Shown piece by piece: positions 35,961 to 48,312 of a stretch of DNA of 64,000 bases. Within the stretch, counting starts at the first letter, position 1, and every line of letters starts with the position of its first letter. This DNA comes from JBKQVT01 sp963727245. Its GTDB lineage: Bacteria; Planctomycetota; Planctomycetia; Pirellulales; Thermoguttaceae. Under the pieces are notes generated by a model. The model worked only from the letters and a program-made list of their open reading frames with translations. It searched no databases and was not told the DNA's origin. The translations under genes and the position numbers were made by a program. The stretch covers positions 1 to 64,000 of the forward strand of contig CAVSFO010000013.1 of the NCBI GenBank assembly GCA_963727245.1, given 5' to 3'.

Positions 35961-36135
35961 CTGCGGAGCCGTTACGACCGGACTGCCGGCCGCCGCTCGC
36001 GCGGCCGTGAGCGTAACGTGTTATAGGTCAGTAAGTTACGAAGACGGGAGAACCTTGCCCCCGGCAGCGGCACAGCCTTTGCTCCTTATCGCTCGTTTCC
36101 TTGTCTAAAAGGATCGAAGAAAGGAGCGTCTCGGA

Positions 36136-38082
<1,947 letters not shown>

Positions 38083-38105
38083 TTTCGCGGAGACGCGCGG
38101 CAGGG

Positions 38106-38118
38106 AGGAGCGTATAAT
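38106..38118 (+). promoter_or_regulatory. Candidate -10 element before the TIR unit
   Basis: GCGTATAATG contains a perfect TATAAT, 70 bp upstream of the small gene's start. No good -35 is visible at 16-18 bp (the region reads TTTCGC further upstream). It may start a transcript separate from dnaK. Weak. Confidence 0.3.
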
Positions 38119-38188
38119 GTGGCGCCGGGTGGAGGACCGCACCGCCCGATTCCGCGCGGAACCATCAACAACCGTCAGGAGAATGGTT

Positions 38189-38513
38189 ATGTCTGTGGTA
38201 ACGAAGGATTACGTGGAAAGCCTGCCGGAAATCTACCGGGACATCCTTTCCGCGTTTCCTAAGATCGAGCCTGCGAGGAAGGCAGGTTGGGGACTGGCTT
38301 ACCAGACCCTGGGCGAGAATTTGGGTGCCAGCCACTCGCTGGGAGAGATCCTCGAGGGCATGCCAGAACATGGAGCGGGCCGGCGCAGTCGAAATCAAGC
38401 ACCGGATCCTCGTTTGTCCGACGGAGTTGGGCGAACAGATAATTACCCTTCTGACGGGGAAGAAGGCGGGCGAATTCCACGTACCAGAGTTCCCGTCTCC
38501 GACGCAGGCATAG
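38189..38513 (+). CDS. Small protein of winged-helix appearance, paired with the TIR gene (one frameshift)
   Basis: About 107 residues once a single extra G near 38345 (in GAGGGCATG) is removed. The N-terminal half reads YVESLPEIYRDILSAFPKIE, then KAGWGLAYQTLGENLG; after the shift, CQNMERAGAVEIKHRILVCP followed by TELGEQIITLLTG. The helix-helix-helix then beta-hairpin pattern, ending in a PTxLGxxxI-like strand and helix, resembles a winged helix-turn-helix domain, but I cannot name a family. I chose ATG 38189 because AGGAG is 7 bp upstream. Its stop is 9 bp before the TIR gene, so the two form a unit. It might sense a signal, bind DNA or regulate the TIR protein; all inference. Confidence 0.55.
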
Positions 38514-38522
38514 GAATAATCG

Positions 38523-39185
38523 ATGCCTGCGCAGTGGGAAATCAAGCACTGGCCGGAGTGCGGCAAGCATGCGTTCCTCTCGCATTGCGCTGAGGACCGC
38601 GACCTCTTAGTTCAGCCCGTGTTCGAGGAGTTGTCGCGGCGCGGCATCGTTCCGTGGATCGACTGCCACCATTACCCTGCAGGGCGAGACGCGATCGAGA
38701 CATTGCAGGAGGAACTCCTGAAATGCCGGCACGTTGTCTACTTCATCACGCCGGCAATGCTTTGCCAAGGGCGGGGTTGGACGAGCGCGGAACGGACGCT
38801 GACGGCGGCAGTGCAACGGTATCTCTATCTGCCCCACGGGCTGAAAGCGGCGAACCTGGAGTTACCCCTGGTTTTTGTCGCTGCTACCAATGCCGCGTTC
38901 CAACGCTCCTTGTGGCGGTCGCTGCTCGATAAGGCGGTACGGTGCCCGCACCCGGCGGCCCGATCAGCCGGCGGTTTGGACGATGGCCGACGGGATTGGC
39001 GCGACGAACACATCGTGTGGGCTGCGGACGAGGTGGAGAAATTCATCCGCCTGGAGGAGAAGTGGGCCATCGAGCTTGCGGACGTTCGCGGGCAGGATGC
39101 GAAGGTGCTGGAGGAATTTGAACACGAGCCGAACTTGATGCGGCGCCTCCTCGCGCAGGCGCCGCCAACGCTGCCTTTTCCCTAG
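38523..39185 (+). CDS. TIR-domain protein
   Basis: A 220-residue protein whose first 110 residues fit a bacterial TIR domain: KHAFLSHCAEDRDLLVQPVF (beta-A/alpha-A with the SH..ED box), RRGIVPWIDCHHYPAGRDAI (the PW-D...G-D box), CRHVVYFITPAMLCQGRGWT and SAERTL, whose Glu (about residue 90) is where the NADase catalytic glutamate sits. The remaining 110 residues are helical and charged, and unlike any effector I know. Bacterial TIRs often cleave NAD+ or make signalling nucleotides in antiphage defence. A 9-bp gap links it to the small upstream gene. Its place between dnaK and clpB suggests insertion into a chaperone locus or coupling to protein stress. Confidence 0.8.
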   Translation: MPAQWEIKHWPECGKHAFLSHCAEDRDLLVQPVFEELSRRGIVPWIDCHHYPAGRDAIETLQEELLKCRHVVYFITPAMLCQGRGWTSAERTLTAAVQRYLYLPHGLKAANLELPLVFVAATNAAFQRSLWRSLLDKAVRCPHPAARSAGGLDDGRRDWRDEHIVWAADEVEKFIRLEEKWAIELADVRGQDAKVLEEFEHEPNLMRRLLAQAPPTLPFP

Positions 39186-39329
39186 CTGCCACTTTGCGTG
39201 CGGCACCGGCAGGAGGGAAACGTGGAATAACAGGGATCATCAAGACGCTCAGTTCCGCTGACGAAACAGCGGTGCGGTCCGCTGCACACCGGGATCGCGG
39301 ACGCCCCCGAAGGGAGAGGGGACCAAACC

Positions 39330-41960
<2,631 letters not shown>

Positions 41961-42029
41961 CGGGAGAATCGCTGCGCCAAAAACGAGGCTCGCGCAGAGG
42001 CGCGGAGACGCAGGGGGCGGTGGTCAGTG

Positions 42030-42140
42030 AGGGGCGTTCACGCCCCTTGCCGGCGCAGCCGGTCCGCCAACCTGGCGTAAACGCCAGGCCGAATACCGCC
42101 TGCGGCGGGAATGCCCGTAAACGGGCATACTTCCGATCAC
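42030..42140. repeat. Series of short hairpins between clpB and the PEPCK gene
   Basis: GGGGCGTTCACGCCCC, CTGGCGTAAACGCCAG and TGCCCGTAAACGGGCA are three consecutive perfect stem-loops with similar TAAA/TTCA loops, spaced over about 100 bp. They may terminate the clpB transcript or be a decayed repeat. Confidence 0.6.
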
Positions 42141-42256
42141 CCCTCCCTTGATTTTCGCCCCGCCGGGCACGATACTTAGTGGTTTGGCGATGCCAAGGAG
42201 GTATTCTCTGCGCAGGGCCGGCCATCGCCGCTGTATCACCCGGAGATTCGTTTGCC

Positions 42257-43834
42257 ATGTATGCTGAATTCCGACAAACGGCCAAGGAAATTTTTGACGC
42301 CGCCGAACGCGAAGGCCGGCTCATCCGCAACCCCGATTGGGGACGATTGCGGGCGTTGGCCAAGGAAGAGGCGGGCGTTGTCCAGAGCAAGTACCACAAT
42401 CTGGTGGTCGAGTCGGAACCCAAGTCCCGCGCCGCCATGATGACCAAGAATAACATCGACGAGCCCTTCGGCGACGCCGAGCGACAACTGCTCCGCCAGG
42501 CCAAGCAGCGGCTGGCCAAGGAAGAGCTGGTCAGCATCGAGGTCGAGGTCGGCGACGGCAGCGAGGGCATCACCGCCCGGCTCATCGTGCCCCGCACCTT
42601 CTCCCACATCGTCTATGCCGGCGCGAAGCTGTTCAAGTCGACAGTGACCGACAATCCCACCTACCAGGTCGTGTTGTTCTTCGACCCGCAGTACGAGGAG
42701 AACAAGTCCAAGGCGCTGCCGCAGAAGGACATCACCATCCGCCTGTCCCATTCGGCCGACGGCCACATGGTCAAGTTCGCGCGGAACACCAACTACTTCG
42801 GCGAATGGAAGAAGGGCGTGTTCGCCGGCGAGGACTACCGGGTGAAGCTCAAGGGGAACGCCATTTTCCTGCACGCCGGCTGCCGCAAGGACACGCTGGA
42901 GACGTCGCACGGCCCCTACATGACCAGCTATTCGCTGTTCGTCGCGCTGAGTGCCAACGGCAAGACGAGCACCACCTGCAAGCTGCTGGCCCGCAAGGGC
43001 CGCGAGCGCTCGTGGCTCATCCAGGACGACGGCGGCACGCTCTATCGCGACGGCACCTTCCGCGGCTTCGAGGCGGGCGGGCTGTTCATCAAGACCGACG
43101 GCCTGAATCCCGGCGAGCAGGCCGAGGCCTATTACGCCTGCCTGAAGCGGCAGACCTTCCTGGAAAACGTCTACGTCGGCGCCGACGGGGCCTTCGATTT
43201 CTACAACATGGAGCTGACCAGCAACGGCCGGGCGGTGGTCGAGCGGCGCGACTTCATGCACGCCGGCGACGACATCAACGCCCCCCAGGTCCACAACCTC
43301 TTCATCATCACCCGCGGCAGCATCATCCCCGCCGTGGCCAAGCTCAGCCACGAGCAGGCGGCGGCCTTCATGGTCCTGGGCCAGTCGCAGGAGTCCTCGG
43401 CCGGCGATCCCACCCAGGCGGGCCAGCTCAAGAACGAGTTCTTCTACGATCCCTTCATCGCCGGCGACCGCAGCGAGCACGCCAACTTGTTTTACGACAT
43501 CCTCAAGAGCAACGGCCACATCCGTTGCTTCCTGCTCAACACCGGCTGGGTCGGCGAGGGGGAGCATTTCCGCGATATCAACCTGGGCGACACCATGGGC
43601 ATTCTCGACTCGGTGCTGCGCGGCGGCCTGGAAGACTGGATGCCCTCGGAGGGGACCAGCCTGCTGGTGCCGCGGGCCGTCCGCGCCGTCGATTCCATCC
43701 TCTTTCACCCGGCCAAGCTGTACGGCATGAGCGAGTTCGAAAAGCGGCAGAAGGCGCTGGACCGGCAGCGGGCGGAAATCGTCGGCCTCTACCCGAATCT
43801 GCACCCGGACATCAAGGCGGTATTCCAACAATAG
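42257..43834 (+). CDS. Phosphoenolpyruvate carboxykinase (ATP), divergent
   Basis: A 525-residue protein that follows the ATP-dependent PEPCK layout: VYAGAKLFKS, SYSLFVALSANGKTSTTCKL (kinase-1a P-loop, here SANGKTSTT where GxxGxGKTT is usual), LIQDDGGTLYRDGTFRGFEA (kinase-2 metal site), and IIPAVAKLSHEQAAAFMVLG (PPV-KLT..QA block). PEPCK interconverts oxaloacetate and phosphoenolpyruvate. GGAG precedes the ATG at 42257. The glycine pattern of the P-loop and the adenine-binding region are diverged, so the substrate is likely but not certain. Intact and single-gene. Confidence 0.75.
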   Translation: MYAEFRQTAKEIFDAAEREGRLIRNPDWGRLRALAKEEAGVVQSKYHNLVVESEPKSRAAMMTKNNIDEPFGDAERQLLRQAKQRLAKEELVSIEVEVGDGSEGITARLIVPRTFSHIVYAGAKLFKSTVTDNPTYQVVLFFDPQYEENKSKALPQKDITIRLSHSADGHMVKFARNTNYFGEWKKGVFAGEDYRVKLKGNAIFLHAGCRKDTLETSHGPYMTSYSLFVALSANGKTSTTCKLLARKGRERSWLIQDDGGTLYRDGTFRGFEAGGLFIKTDGLNPGEQAEAYYACLKRQTFLENVYVGADGAFDFYNMELTSNGRAVVERRDFMHAGDDINAPQVHNLFIITRGSIIPAVAKLSHEQAAAFMVLGQSQESSAGDPTQAGQLKNEFFYDPFIAGDRSEHANLFYDILKSNGHIRCFLLNTGWVGEGEHFRDINLGDTMGILDSVLRGGLEDWMPSEGTSLLVPRAVRAVDSILFHPAKLYGMSEFEKRQKALDRQRAEIVGLYPNLHPDIKAVFQQ

Positions 43835-43846
43835 CGGGGTGAACCC

Positions 43847-45119
43847 ATGTGGTGTTCTCTGAAGCAGCGAGCGGGCGGTTTTCTTGTCGGGGCGGGCGTT
43901 TGCCTGTTGCTGGCCTGGCCGGCGGCGGCCGGAGAAAACGGAGAGAAGCCAGAGCCGAAGAAGCCGCCGGCCGCCGGCGCCGCCGCTCCCAAGGGCGGCG
44001 ACGCCAAGAAAGCCAAGAAGGAGGCCGCCGAGCGCCCGATCCGTTCGTCGTCCCCGACGGCAAGGCGGCCGATCTGGTCAAGTACATCGAGCGCCTCTCC
44101 CACGAGCGCCCAGCGCCGACACCCCCGAGGCCGTGACGGAGTACCGTCGCAAGATGTCCCACTCGCTGCTGGAGGCCGCCGACAAACTGCTGGCCGCCAA
44201 GCCGAACAAAGAGCAACGCAACGCGGCGATCGGGTACAAGCTGATTGCCCTGCAAATACTCGATCGCATGGGCGACGCCAAGGCAACGCGGAAACTCGAC
44301 GACTTCCCGGCCGAGGTGGCGAAGCTGGGCATCGAGGACAAGGACCTGGTTCGCGCCGCGCAGGCGGCCCGCTTCGGCAGCCGCCTGCGACGCGCCGGCG
44401 CTGCGAGCCGGAAAGACGTGGCCGCGCTGCTGGACGAACTGAAGAAGTTTCTGCAAGCGGCCCCTCTCGACAGGCAGACCGCCAGCCTGGCGCTGAACGC
44501 CGCCATGCTGCCGGAGGGCCTTGGCTACCAGGACCTGGCGATCGAGGCGTATCGGGATTTCGGCAAGCTCCTGGCCGCCAGCGAGAACGAGGAGATCGCC
44601 GCGCTGGGCAGCAAGCTGCAGGGCGCCGCCCGCCGGCTGGGACTCGTCGGCAAGCCGATGAGCCTGGAAGGCGTCACCGTCGACGGTAAGAAGTTCAAGT
44701 GGGACAAATATAAGGGGAAAGTGGTGCTGGTGGACTTCTGGGCGACCTGGTGCGGACCGTGCCGTGCGGAGCTTGTCAACATCGAGAAGAACTACGACGC
44801 CTACCACGATCGCGGCTTCGACGTCGTGGGCATCAGCGTCGACGAGAAACGCGAGGACCTGGACGATTTTCTCGACGAGCACAAGCTCCCCTGGACCGTC
44901 TTGCACGACCGGGAGGAGGCGGGCCCGGAGAAGTCGATGGCCGTGTATTACGGCGTTTTCGGCATTCCCACCGTCATTCTCGTGGGCGCCGACGGCAAGG
45001 TCATTTCGACCAACGCCCGCGGCGAGCAGCTCGGCAAGGAACTGAAAAAACTCTTCGGCCCGCCGCCGGCGGCAAAGAAGGACAAGGCGCCCGAGAAGGC
45101 CGCGGACGGCCAGCGGTAG
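43847..45119 (+). CDS. Secreted TlpA/ResA-like thioredoxin-fold protein (two frameshifts)
   Basis: About 424 residues from three frames joined near 44035 and 44118. The N-terminal signal peptide (AGGFLVGAGVCLLLAWPAAA) is followed by a Lys/Pro/Ala linker, a helical domain (about 44130-44640), and a C-terminal thioredoxin domain: VVLVDFWATWCGPCRAELVN has the WCGPC redox pair, and GVFGIPTVILVGADGKVIS the cis-Pro loop. TlpA-like proteins reduce disulfides outside the cytoplasm, often for cytochrome maturation or oxidative protection. The start is 12 bp after the PEPCK stop. Planctomycetes encode many such secreted redoxins. Confidence 0.82.
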
Positions 45120-45162
45120 CGGCTGTTTCCGCAGCAGGAGCTACTGGAGAGCTTTGTGGCCT

Positions 45163-45248
45163 TCGGGGGTGCCACTGCTGGCTTGTCCAGCAGTGCTGCG
45201 CCGCGCGGTGGTTCAACACTGCTGGGCAAGCCAGCAGTGGCACCCAGT
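45163..45248. repeat. GCCACTGCTGG...CCAGCAGTGGC palindrome
   Basis: GGTGCCACTGCTGGCTTGTC with CAGCAGTG, and CACTGCTGGGCAAGCCAGCA followed by GTGGCACC, are inverted arms of about 28 bp. It lies between convergent genes and resembles the CACTGGC family at 11375 and 60398. Confidence 0.7.
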
Positions 45249-45257
45249 ACCCGGCTG

Positions 45258-46734
45258 CTACTTCAGCAGCGTTTGGCGGATGGCCGCCAGCGCGCGCAGG
45301 GCCGGCTTGGCGCGGCCGCGCGCGTCCAGCAGGCCGGCGTGGGGGAAATCGTGCGGCACGCTGTCGCGGAGCTGGCTCCAAACGACCCCCTGCACGCCCG
45401 GCTTCGCCAGGATCAAGGGCACGTAGCGGGTGACCCAGGCCTGCTGCGCTTGCAGGCTCCACGTTCCCGGCGGAACCGTCCCCGACCGCCGCGCCAAGGG
45501 GTCGTCGCCGTCGCCGCTGGGCACGCTCAGCGCCAGATAGAGCGGCAATCCCAGCAGGCTCCAATAGTCCAGGTGACGGCTGAACTCCAAGGGCGTGCGC
45601 GGCAGCGTGCAGCCCGGCCGATAGCCCAGGTTGACCTCCAGCACCAGCCCGCTGAGGTCCACCCCCGCGCGGACCAGGGCGTCGGCGAAGTGCAGGGGCG
45701 GAAAGTCGACCTCGCGGCGGTCCATGTACTCGCTCCAGGGCTGATCGAGCGAAACCAGCGCCGGGGTGTCGCCGTCCAGCGACCGCACCAGCCGGACCAT
45801 CCGCGCCGCCAGTTGCAACTTCTCCTCTTCCGAAAGGGAGAGCATCTCGGCGGTATTGAGCCTGCCGGCACATTGCCAGAGGCCGACTTTGCCGCGATAG
45901 CGGCTGACAGCCGCCCCGACGAACTGGCTCATCGCCGCCAGCAGGTTGTCGAAATCGTCTTCAAAGAGATAGACCCAATCGGGCAAGTTGCGGGCGTCGA
46001 GGTTGATCAGGGGGCCGGCGCAGACCTTCAAGCCGTGGCTGTGACACCATTGGATCTGCGCGTCGCAAACGGTCCAGGAAAAGGCCCCCTCGCTGGCCTC
46101 CACGTCGCGCCAGGAGATGGGCACGACCGCGGCGTTGAAAGCGGTGAGGAAGTGGCGGGCCGCCGAGGCGTCCAGCAGCGAGGTCTCCAGGTCGGCGGCC
46201 AGCATGGAGACGAGTTTTCCCGTGTTGCGGCGGCGGCACGGCCATGGCCTGCTCGGCATAGGCCCCGGAGAGCAACTGCGAAGCGTCCAGGGCCGCGCGG
46301 AGGGCGTCCTGACTGAGGGCCGCCGCCAGCGTCGGCTCGTCCTGGCGCACGGCCGCCCAACTGAGCGCCACCAGCGCGCGGCCGAGCTTCTCGCCCACGC
46401 CCGCCGGCGCCACCAGCCCGATCGCCTGCCACTCGAACAACTGGTTGCGGAGTTGATTGACGGTGCCGCGGGCGAGTTCCACCGGCAGCAGGTAGGGCGT
46501 GGGTTGCTCCATGAGCGTGCCGGTGGACAGGGTCACCAGGCCGTGCCCTTCGACCCACCAGGGGACGTGAAGGTTGGCCGATTCCGACACCTCCCGCTCC
46601 AGGAGCAGCACGCTGCCTTCGAGGCTGGTTCGGCCCGGCCAAGGCGTGCGGTCGATGCCCGTCTGGTAGGCCTGCTGGAGAAGATCCTCCGTGACCTGGT
46701 TAGGCGCAACGACGAGAAACTGCATTCTGCCCAT
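45258..46734 (-). CDS. GH10-like TIM-barrel protein, probably non-canonical (one frameshift)
   Basis: Two frames joined near 46240 give about 490 residues. The N-terminal 170 residues (MQFLVVAPNQVTEDLLQQAY ... ) form a beta-rich domain with no assignment. The C-terminal part resembles GH10 xylanase barrels: NAAVVPISWRDVEASEGAFS, WTVCDAQIQWCHSHGLKVCA, PDWVYLF. At the fourth strand, where GH10 enzymes carry WxxxNE, this protein reads VGLWQCAGRLN, so I cannot place the acid/base glutamate. No signal peptide is visible. It may be a degenerate hydrolase or a carbohydrate-binding barrel. GH10 assignment is from pattern only. Confidence 0.55.
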
Positions 46735-46773
46735 GGAGCAGCTAACCTCAATGGCGACAGGCAGGCGCTGACA

Positions 46774-46854
46774 GGGGACTGTCCCAATTTTCGCGGTGCG
46801 GACAGCGTTGCCTGGAAAACAGGCGTCTCCGCCGCGAAAATGGGACTGTCCCCC
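46774..46854. repeat. GGGGACTGTCCC palindromic element, copy 4
   Basis: Arms GGGGACTGTCCCAATTTTCG followed by CGG, and CCGCGAAAATGGGACTGTCC followed by CC. An inner segment of about 35 bp separates them. Same family as 30976, 31128 and 32957, with ACTG for ACAG. It lies upstream of the 45258-46734 gene. Confidence 0.75.
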
Positions 46855-46998
46855 TTACGCCGCCGGCTAGGGCTTACCCCACTGGACAGTGTACCGGAGA
46901 GCCGCCGAGGGTTCAAGTTGCCCGCGCCCACCCCCTGGTCAAGAGGCGGCGGCATGACTATATTTGCGTTTTGCCACACCCCAGGGGACACTTGATCC

Positions 46999-47886
46999 AT
47001 GACGAGCGCCGTAATCTTGGAAACCTCGTTGCCGGGGCTGCCGGTGCGCAGGGGCAAAGTGCGCGACATTTACGACCTGGGGGACCGCCTCCTGCTGGTC
47101 AGCAGCGACCGCCTCAGCGCCTTCGATTGGGTGCTGCCCACCGGCATTCCCGACAAGGGCCGCCTGTTGACGCAGATCGCCGCCTTCTGGTTCCAGCAAT
47201 TGGGCGAGCCGAACCACCTGATCACCACGGACGTGGACCGCATGGACCTGCCGGCGGGGGCGGACCGGGGCATGTTGGCCGGCCGCTCGACGCTCTGCCG
47301 CAAGACCGAGGTTGTGCCCATCGAGTGCGTGGTCCGCGGCTACCTGGCGGGCTCCGGCTGGCAGGAATACCAGAAAAGCGGCACGGTCTGCGGACTGCGT
47401 CTGCCGCCCGGATTGACGGAAAGCGCCCGGCTGGAGGAGCCCATTTTCACCCCCGCGACCAAGGCCGCCACGGGGCACGACGAGAACATCTCCTTCGAGC
47501 GGATGGTCGAGTTGGTGGGCGGCGATTTGGCCGCCGAGTTGCGGCGGCGGAGCCTGGACATCTTCCGTCGCGGCGCCGAGTACGCCCGCCAGCGCGGCAT
47601 CCTCATCGCCGACACGAAATTCGAGTGGGGCACGATCGCCGGCCGCGTCATTCTCATCGATGAGGTGCTCACGCCCGACAGTTCTCGTTTCTGGCCCGCC
47701 GATCAGTACGCGCCGGGCCGGGGCCAGCCGTCGTTCGACAAGCAGTTCGTGCGTGACTGGCTTTCCACGAGCGGCTGGGACAAGAACAGTCCCCCCCCTG
47801 CCCTGCCCGCCGAGATCGTCGCCAAGACGCGGGCGAAGTACCTCGAAGCCTTCGAGCGGCTCACGGGGCGGAAATTCGCCAGTTAG
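46999..47886 (+). CDS. purC: Phosphoribosylaminoimidazole-succinocarboxamide synthase
   Basis: A 295-residue SAICAR synthase of the longer, yeast-like type: RRGKVRDIYDLGDRLLLVSS (ATP-binding), DRLSAFDWVLPTGIPDKGRL, VVRGYLAGSGWQEYQKSGTV, and LIADTKFEWG with LIDEVLTPDSSRFWP. It joins aspartate to CAIR in purine synthesis. ATG 46999 fits the family N-terminus. The protein is intact. About 265 bp upstream begins the oppositely oriented GH10-like gene, with a palindromic repeat between. Confidence 0.93.
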   Translation: MTSAVILETSLPGLPVRRGKVRDIYDLGDRLLLVSSDRLSAFDWVLPTGIPDKGRLLTQIAAFWFQQLGEPNHLITTDVDRMDLPAGADRGMLAGRSTLCRKTEVVPIECVVRGYLAGSGWQEYQKSGTVCGLRLPPGLTESARLEEPIFTPATKAATGHDENISFERMVELVGGDLAAELRRRSLDIFRRGAEYARQRGILIADTKFEWGTIAGRVILIDEVLTPDSSRFWPADQYAPGRGQPSFDKQFVRDWLSTSGWDKNSPPPALPAEIVAKTRAKYLEAFERLTGRKFAS

Positions 47887-48312
47887 TTTCTGTCGCGGAA
47901 GCACAGGTAGGGTGGGACGAGCGGAGCGAAGTCCCACCGTTTCCCGGGCAAATCCAGCTCTTCCACGCCCGGCGGGAGGCAGCGCTATCCGGAGGCTGAC
48001 GCTACAGTCCTGCCACGCCCGGCGGTGGTGAAGGTTATTCGGAGGCTGACGCCTCCGGCTCGGCCAAACCCCTCTACGTGGTTTTCCCACACCAGTAGCG
48101 CGGCGTATCGAATCTCAGCTTCAGGGGCGAAATTCTGCTCGACGTGGGCACGGCCGGACACCGTAAGCTAGGGTTACAGCGTAGTGGTCACGAAAACAGC
48201 CTTCCGGCCGTGCAGGGCGCGACGATTGGTCTCGTTGAACTGCCATCGGCCCACCTGACCCGCCACTGGCGCGCCTGCCTGCCACTGACAACCCATTGCC
48301 CGAGGTCCCCAA
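47887..48312. other. Intergenic region with dispersed repeat pieces
   Basis: Contains GGTGGGACTTCGCTCCGC in reverse complement (about 47911-47940, a hairpin with GGTGGGACGAGCGGAG), and two copies of GGAGGCTGACGC (47991 and 48043) with nearby CACGCCCGGCGG units (47966 and 48014). No gene is recognised. The last 170 bp are the leader of the hydrogenase-like gene; no clear promoter. Confidence 0.5.

Noticed and set aside
35900..36135. CIRCE element or classical sigma-32 promoter for dnaK
   Set aside because: No TTAGCACTC-N9-GAGTGCTAA and no matching -35/-10 pair could be found.
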